DNA of 50,783 nucleotides from NCBI GenBank assembly GCA_014904985.1, contig MU129199.1:6137-56919 (forward strand), given 5' to 3'. Below are positions 44,153 to 50,783 of this stretch, in pieces. The notes under the pieces are model-generated. The model was not told where the DNA came from. It ran no database searches and saw nothing but the letters and a program-made list of their open reading frames with translations. Source of the DNA: Hydnum rufescens UP504. Taxonomy: Eukaryota; Basidiomycota; Agaricomycetes; Cantharellales; Hydnaceae. Both the position numbers and the translations under genes were made by a program. The stretch's first letter is position 1. Each line of letters starts with the position of its first letter.

Positions 44153-46343
44153 ATGCCCTCCAGAAAACTCTTTTCACTGAGAAGGCGGGGCGTCCAATCG
44201 CCACCCCTCCCATCGAATTATTTCTCTTCTAATGGATCATCCCTCACTATCACTCAGAGCACTCCTCCTGACCCTCCAACCGTGCCTCAGGCAGTATATC
44301 CAGATTACCTCAACGAGACCGCCGCCCCAGGATGGGATGTCGCCGTCGCCGTCGCCTCCATCCTTAAGGGTATCCCTACCGTCCCTCTCGCGCTGATAAC
44401 CCCACTCACCCAAGTTCTGGATGTCGTGTCGGGGATCAGAGACGCACTTAAAACCATGCGCGATGGAACAGAAGACTGCAGGCATCTGATATTCCGAGTC
44501 CTCAAGTTCCTTCACTCCCTGGTAGACGGGCTGAAGGGGAGGAACATCCCAGACAGTACGCCAGCAGCCTCAAGTCTATTCGCTTTAAGACGGTACGTGT
44601 TCCAAATTCGTCGCCCGTTCTCTGTACCGAAATATATCTCTATCCGCTATGCACAGCAACTTGATGGCAATCCACGCTGATGCAATACGATGGTCCCATT
44701 TGCATGTTGTCAAGCGCTATGTCTACCGGGATAAAATTATGACTGCGATATCGAGGCATGGAGACAATCTAACAGATTGCTTACACACGTTCCAAGTGAG
44801 TGTGGATTCACTACGCACATTCTCACTTCATGCCAATGAGCCGATGTTATCATGCAGATCGTTGCATCGATAACGGCATCTTACGGTCCTGACAGAGTAG
44901 AGCCGATGGGAGCCTCTGAAAATACACCGGTGAGTAATTTGGGGCTATCGACAGCCGTTTTGTTCAACGATATTAAATTCAATTCTTAGGCTTCAATCCC
45001 TCTGGAAGGACTGCGTGACTTCTTCGAACGTCCGGCGGGTCAGGCAGTGTTTGAGCAGATCGGCGTGGCTGTGCAAGGGCGACTGGAGGAGATGGGGTTA
45101 CGATCGACCTCGACACCGCTGGGCTCAAGGTAATTGATATCCTTGGTTCAATATGCCAATCAGAGACTTATCACGAAACAGACATGGGGGAGTGACTGGA
45201 CTACGAACTGGCCACGACTGCAATGTTTCGTATCTCACAAGCCAGATCTCGGAGCTTACGGCGGAAGTCCGCGGCGTCTTGCCACATATTTCGATCGGTA
45301 CGGATATCGAAGCGCAGTTTGTGAGATCGCAAACTCACGGGCAGCAATCTGGACCAACACGGCAACTTCGCGAAGCAGTCACGGCAACATTGCAGCTCCT
45401 GAACGAGCTGCATGATACCATAGAGGTTAAATTCGATTCGGCTATGCTGGCGGACAAAATCAAGGATCTGTCCTTGAATTTGCATGATATGGGTCTTCGG
45501 GACGAGGCCTTGGAGTTACAGACTACGGCAGTGGTACTGTGCCGGGCTGGAGGGGATAAATCACATCTCGCTGGTGTTCTTAACAACTTCTCCAATTATC
45601 TTTCGCAATTGGGCCGTCATGAGGAGGCCGTCAAGGCAAATGAGGAGGCCTTGAACATTTATCGCCTGTTAGCTGCAGATCGCCCCCAAGTATTCCGCCC
45701 GGATCTTGCTCAGTCTCTTAACAACCTCTCCCTTTGTCTTTCGGGATTGGGCCGTCGTGAAGAGGCCCTCAAGGCGAGTGAGGAAGCCTTGAGCATTCGT
45801 TGTTCACTGGCTGCAGGTCACCCTGAACTGCTCCGGCCGGATTTCTCTCATTCTCTTAGCACCCTCTCCCTTGGTCTTCCAGAATTAGGCCACCGTGAAG
45901 AGGCCCCCAAAGCAAATGATGAGGCCTTGAGCATTCGTCACCTGCTAGCTGCAGATTCCTCCAAGGTATTCCGCCCAGAAGTTGCTCGTTCTCTTTCCAA
46001 CCTCTCTGTTCATCTTTCGGAATTGGGCCGCCGTGAAGAGGCGCTCAAGGCAAATGAGGAGGCCTTGAGCATTTATCGCTCACTGGCTGCGGGTCGACCT
46101 GAAGTATTCCGCCCAGATCTTGCTCATTGTCTCGATAACCTCTCTTCTCGTCTTTCGGAATTGGGCCACCGTGAAGAGGCGCTCAGGACGCTTGAAGAGG
46201 TACTGAGCATTCATCGCCTGCTAGTTGCAGATTTCCCCAAGTATTCCGCCCAGATCTCGCTCGTTCTCTCAACAACCTCTCCCTTCGTCTTTCGGAATTC
46301 GGCCACCATGGAGAGGCCCTCAAGGCAAATGAGGAGGCGTTGA
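44153..46343 (+). CDS. 4HB-like/TPR-repeat protein, paralog 2
   Basis: Five exons fit without stops: 44153-44592, 44657-44795, 44858-44929, 44990-45129 and 45182-46343 (650 codons), with GTACGT, GTGAGT, GTGAGT and GTAATT donors. ATG 44153 (MPSRK) is chosen because paralog 1 conserves it; an in-frame ATG at 44081 is not conserved. Residues ~60-195 are helical (GIPTVPLALITPLTQVLDVV, RWSHLHVVKRYVYRDKIM, LTDCLHTFQ), resembling four-helix-bundle domains (HeLo/MLKL-like) at the N-termini of fungal NLR-like proteins; this is by pattern only. A short coiled segment (LTSQISELTAEV) leads into 46-residue TPR units in the kinesin-light-chain style. Units are strikingly alike, as in fungal recognition repeats. 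The frame breaks near 46240 by loss of one C in a C-run; the TPR array continues in another frame. Confidence 0.82.
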
Positions 46344-48040
46344 GCATTCGGCGTCTGCTAGTCACAGATTGTCCTCAAGTATTCCGCCCAGATCTTGCTT
46401 GTTCTCTTAACAACATCTCACTTTGTCTTTCGGAATTTGGGCGCAATGAAGAGGCCCTCAAGGCAAATGAGGAGGCCTTAAGCATTTATCGCATGCTAGC
46501 GGTAGATCGCCCCCAAGTATTTCGCCCAACTCTCGCTCGTTCTCTTAACAACCTCTCCCTTCGTCTCTCAAAATTGGGATGCCATGAAGAGGCACTCAAG
46601 GCAAATGAGGAGGCCTTGAGCATTTGTCGCTTGCTAGCCACCAATCAGCCTGAGGTGGCCCGCCCATATCTTGCTCATGCTCTTGACACCCTCTTCTTTT
46701 CTCTTTCGGAATTGGGTCGCCATGAAGAGGCACTCAAGGCAATTGAGGAGGCCTTGGACATTCGTCGCCTGCTAGCCACAGATTTGCCTCAAGTATTCTA
46801 CCCAGGTCTCGCTTTGTCTCTTAACAACCTCACCTTTTGTCTTTTGGAATTTGGCCGCCATGAAGAGGCCATCAAGGCAATTGAACACGCCTTGGGCATT
46901 TATCGCCTGTTAGTTGCAGATCGCCCCCAAATATTTCGCCCAAAACTTGCTTTTCCCTTAGCATCCTCTCCTGTTGCCTCTCAGAATTGGGACGCCATGA
47001 GGAGGCGCTCAAGGCGGATGAGGAGGCCTTGAGGATTCGTCGCTCGCTGGCTGCAGACCACCCCGAAGTATTCCGCTCAGATCTCAGTCATTCTCTTTAC
47101 ACCCTCTCCTTTTGTCTTTCAGAATTGGGCTGCCATGAAGAGGCGCTCAAGGCAATTGAGGAGGCCCTGAGCATTCGTCGCCTGCTAGCCGCAGATCTCC
47201 CCCAAGTATTCCGCTCAAATCTCGCTAGTTCTCTTGACAAGCTCTCCCTCTGTCTTTCGGAATTGGGCCGTCATAAAGAGGCACTCAAGGCCAATGAGGA
47301 GGCCTTGAGCATTTATCGCCCGCTGGCCACAGATCTCCCCCAAGTATTCCGCCCAAATCTCGCTTCTTCCCTTAACAACCTCTCCTTCCATCTTTCGGAA
47401 TTGGGCCGCCATGCAGAGGCACTCAAGGCAGATGAGGAGGCCTTGAACATTTATTGCCTGCTAGCTGCAGATTGACCTCAGGTATTCCACTCAGATCTTG
47501 CTCACTCTCTTCTTTCACTTTGTTTTTGAGAGTTTGACCCCCATGAAGAGGCCCTCAGGGTAAATGGGGAGGCCTTGAGTATTTATCATCTACTAGCTGC
47601 AGATCAACTGCAGGTATTCCACCCGATCTTGTTCATTCTCTCAACAACGTCCCCCCTTGTGCTGAGGAATTGGGTGATCATGAAGAGGCCCTCAAGTTAG
47701 ATAGGGAGGCCTTGGCGATTTCCCGCCTGCTAGCCGCAGATCGACCAAGAGTAGTACGCCCGAGGCTTGCTCATTCTCTTCACACCATCATCCTTCTTCT
47801 GTTGAAACTCAGCAGCCATCAAGCAGCATTTAAGGCATGTGAGGCCCTGAATTGTTACCACCCGCTAGCCACGGATTGACCCGTTGCTTCCATTTCAAGC
47901 TAGCACACTTGCTATCCAACCACTTCATCCTTCTTGCCCCCTCTTTGTCATCTCCGTCAGGCTCTTCTGCTGATTCAAGAGGTTGTAAACCTGCTCAGAC
48001 CCCTTGCAAGGGAGCACCCTGCACTCGGGAGTCCGTGCGT
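46344..48040 (+). pseudogene. Frameshifted continuation of paralog 2 TPR array
   Basis: From about 46240 the TPR array continues in a second frame to about 46950 (LAFPLASSP marks the next single-base loss near 46945), then returns to a third stretch ending at a TGA at 47473-47475. At least three more decayed units follow (47476-47880), and at about 47957-48020 the C-terminal cap sequence matches that of paralog 1 (LLIQEVVNLLRPLAREHP-like). About 14 recognisable units precede the TGA. If the two indels are sequencing errors, the true protein would run at least to 47475. Confidence 0.8.
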
Positions 48041-48639
48041 CTGGTACTCTCCCCAATTCCTCGAGAACTGGAAGTGAGAGCGGTGGAGTGGGTGCGAGGG
48101 AGGTACAGACAGGTATGGCTTGCTATCAATGTGATTATACTTGCTTTCATCTTGTTGTTGCAGATGTTTAGGTTTGCTTGAGTGGAAATCGTGCTCACCC
48201 CACTGGGCCGGATTGTTTGTATTGCAATTATATTTTGTTGTAGGCACTCAATGAACACAGCATTAAACCTGACTGCCCCGAGCACACTGACGGTATGAGT
48301 TTTCGCGGGAACGAACTCGACTGTGCAAGGAACACAAGTAGGATTGAAGGGTCTATCAGAAAGCAAAATCTAATCGTAGACCCTCGGAAAGCGACAATAT
48401 AGCCACTAATGTTCAGCCAAGACAAAACCACGAGAAATCAGGAAGAGTAACCGCTTCCGTTTCGTGAGAGCTATTGTATGCCGCGAGTATGTCTTTGCGC
48501 AAAAATTTAGACCTTTCAAAAGATTTAAATACCATTGTCGTCAATGCACCATGCTGTATGTTAATTCTCCATTGTGGGCCGAGATGTGGAAACACCGAAG
48601 GCCAGTGAGAAGCCGCGGTCATTTACTGTGCCTTAGCCG
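48041..48639. other. Non-coding spacer
   Basis: I see no domain or repeat in either strand. The minus frame 47995-48366 has a few protein-like stretches but nothing assignable. Confidence 0.4.
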
Positions 48640-48910
48640 CGGATCGAGCGGACTTTTCCCTAGATCTTTCTCGTTCTCTTCTCGACCCCTCCGTTGATCT
48701 TCCGAAATGTGGTCGCCATGAAGAAACCCTGAAGGTAAATGAGAAGGATGCGAACATGTACCGCATCCCGGTGGCAGATCGACCAGAATTATTCTGCTCA
48801 GGTCTCGTTCGCTCTCTTGTCAACTTTATCTTTTAAAATTAGGGCATGGCGAGGAAGCGATCAAGACAAATGCAGAGAGCACGAGTATTTACTATCTGCT
48901 GATTGAGCGG
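48640..48910 (+). pseudogene. TPR-unit relic (about two units)
   Basis: The sequence retains 'gccgcggatcgagcg', 'gatctttctcgttctctt', 'ggtcgccatgaagaaaccc', 'gtggcagatcgaccagaatt' and 'tctcgttcgctctcttg' in the order and ~138 bp spacing of the TPR units, with substitutions and frame loss. It is a decayed fragment of a third gene copy. Confidence 0.75.
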
Positions 48911-49600
48911 CCAAGAGTCCTCCACAGGCGCAGTGATTCTGGTAAATAGTCGCGAGAGTAGCGAGATCAGAGACAAACCAAATACTGGATGCGGATTCGA
49001 GAGCAAGGAGAGACGGAGCCACACGACTGATACATCTAGGAGACCTCCTTTAGGCAAGATGATAAATTCTCGAGTCAAGGGTTCCAGCCTCAACTGTGCC
49101 AGAGATAAAGGCCGATGTGACTAGTGGGGTCAACGATCCTCAGAGTCAGCTTCCCGGAAAGGAAAGTCGTTTGGCAGCGCCTGAAGCAACTTTGGGTGAG
49201 GAAACAAAGCTCCAGAACCTTCGATTCGTTCAGGGCAGTCGCAGTGGCGTAGAGAGACAGACATTATGTAGTGTGTAGTGCCGCAGTGGCAAGGCTATTC
49301 CGGCCTGCAACTGTACAGGAATCGGGAAACGCGAGCAACGAGACGAAAGGTCCTATAAGACAAAATAGGGAAGGAATCCACACAGCCGCCTATTATAAAG
49401 AGGCACCAAGTCAGAGCTCTCGTCAAGGGGAAATATTGCCCCGATTCATGGACCCATAGCGTCTATTTACGCTCCACGTGACGTGACATCCGCCCGAAAA
49501 GATTACCTTGGACGACCTTGGACCTATGCTAGGGAGCATCTGGTAACACGGTTTATGTATATCATCTGGGCCGCTTGTCGATGGTCAAATCACATAATTT
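48911..49600. other. No supported gene
   Basis: Short frames only on both strands, no motif recognised. Confidence 0.4.
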
Positions 49601-49624
49601 ATGGAGTACCTGTTGCTTCTGGGG

Positions 49625-49965
49625 CTGTGCCAATCTCAAAGGATTTCAATACGTGGCCGTTCTCAGTAGAGTAGGTGATTGATTCATCCAAGTTGCCTCG
49701 CTTGAAGGTCTCTTTCTTGGGTCCCAATGGCCCATGCCATGCAGAACACTGTTCTCGACGAGAAAGACGCATCGTCCAATCACCTTCAGCCCTTCCAATG
49801 TGTGATTGGCTTCGCCCGTCTTCTCCAGGGGCATGGTTATCTTCAAATGTTTTGGTTACGGCAGGGAATCAGGAGACCGGACGTTTGGTCTCGGGCCTGG
49901 AAAGAATGCTTTATCTTGGGAATTCGCCTTCACGCCTGCCCGTATTTCACGGCGGCCGTAAATCT
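49625..49965 (+). pseudogene. Relic of TPR-gene 5' region (third copy)
   Basis: 'aaggatttcaatacgtgg' then 'gattcatccaagttgcctcgc' then 'ccatgccatgcagaacactg' and 'cgtccaatcacc' follow the order of 44045-44210, covering the leader and start of exon 1 of paralog 2. The adjoining 49805-49965 resembles 42915-43085. The ATG region is present but the reading frame is not. Confidence 0.6.
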
Positions 49966-50783
49966 ACCGCTTCCAATCCAAGTCGGCTTCGGCAACTGGC
50001 ACACCATAATACGCGTCAACCTTATGACTCTGATCGTGGATGGCTCGTATTCGCTGAATTCTAATCTATCTTGGTTTTCCTTGGCCTTGAGAATCAACCA
50101 GTACGGACTTCCTCTGGGGATCCGGCTTTCCAACCTTTGCTGGGTCATCGATCTTCCCTCCCCGCGTGCCTCTGCTGCATAAAATTGATTCTTCGCTTCG
50201 CATGTAGCAGGAGCCTATTTTCGAGAGCTTTCTCTATTCGGCGCTTTTCCGTGTGCGGACGATATTCGCCCACGTTAGATTGGTTTTCATTCCTTGGAAT
50301 CAGCGCTCGTTTTCTTACGTCAATGCAACAGGTATGCTCGTAGCTATGTGCCGTGCAGAATTTAAAATGGCCGGCACACCTGCACCTCGTGCCGTTCCCA
50401 AGGAGCTTGACTTCCGCGATGTCCTCGTCTTCTGCCGCTCTATTCGCGCTCGAGCCATCGCAAAATCCTCCCAAAACGCCAAGGCCCAGTCCCGCTTGCT
50501 GGGTTGCACAAAACCGCGAAAGCGTTAAAGACGATCTTGCGACCTACCCAGCTGACCGAAAACTGCACTTTGGAAAGCAAGGCCACAGTCTCGGCATTTG
50601 AAGTACTTTCTAGGCGAAATTTAAGGAACGGTCCAGAAAGTTCGTTTACATCGGCACAAGAAACGATTCGCAATGGAAGGCGACCAAGCCGTTTGAAGGA
50701 ATATATTTTCCAAACCCCCCCAAATCCCTTTCCCGGGGCTTTCCAAAAATTTTTTCCTTTCCCTTCTTTTTTTGTTCTTCTTT
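49966..50783. other. Right end, unassigned; last ~80 bp low quality
   Basis: Short overlapping frames, none with a recognisable domain. From about 50700 the sequence turns into homopolymer-rich text (runs of C, T and A), which looks like base-call decay at a contig end rather than biology. No telomeric repeat is seen. Confidence 0.5.

Noticed and set aside
50700..50783. Possible telomere-proximal low-complexity end
   Set aside because: No TTAGGG-type repeat; irregular homopolymers look like poor base calls at a contig end.

Overview
The window looks like repeat-rich chromosomal DNA of a filamentous basidiomycete, probably an Agaricomycete. The evidence is short spliceosomal introns (49-64 nt, GTRAGT-like donors, CTNAY branch sites), a fungal-type APH kinase, paralogous N-terminal-helical/TPR genes of the kind expanded in Agaricomycetes, a Ty3/gypsy retrotransposon and a hAT relic. 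I cannot name the species.

Layout. 1-762: no recognisable gene. 763-4019: a 3.26 kb near-perfect palindrome whose arms look like LTR promoters. 4020-25029: one decayed Ty3/gypsy element on the minus strand (LTR, gag, protease, RT, RNase H, integrase), split by three nested insertions. Two of these (4874-10259 and 12872-22176) belong to one unusual non-autonomous DNA transposon family. Its arms alternate two classes of perfect hairpin, and the intron-like signals in the two arms point away from a central ~640 bp palindrome. The third insertion (10837-12202) is a solo LTR, and another LTR of the same family sits inside the second hairpin element. An assembly gap at 15893-15917 is followed by a second copy of 12818-15036, including its retrotransposon flank, which is most simply a misassembly. 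26342-28880: a decayed hAT transposase. 28900-33500: no confident gene.

From 33545 the window is more gene-like: an intact two-exon gene encoding an AN1-type zinc finger joined to an APH-like kinase (33545-35021), then a locus carrying at least two full-length paralogous genes (36410-40143, broken; 44153-47475, nearly intact) plus scattered relics of further copies (about 35560, 43107, 48640, 49630). These proteins have an N-terminal helical region resembling the four-helix-bundle domains of fungal NLR-like proteins, followed by long arrays of a 46-residue TPR unit. Such architecture suggests recognition or signalling, but that is inference. Base quality appears to collapse after about 50700, so the window probably reaches a contig end.

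The strongest candidate for an undescribed system is the hairpin-array transposon family. It has 7-8 bp target duplications, subterminal hairpins, a central palindrome, and two alternating hairpin families whose stems change sequence from copy to copy while staying paired. One family lies just before an intron-like donor and the other inside the intron-like segment.
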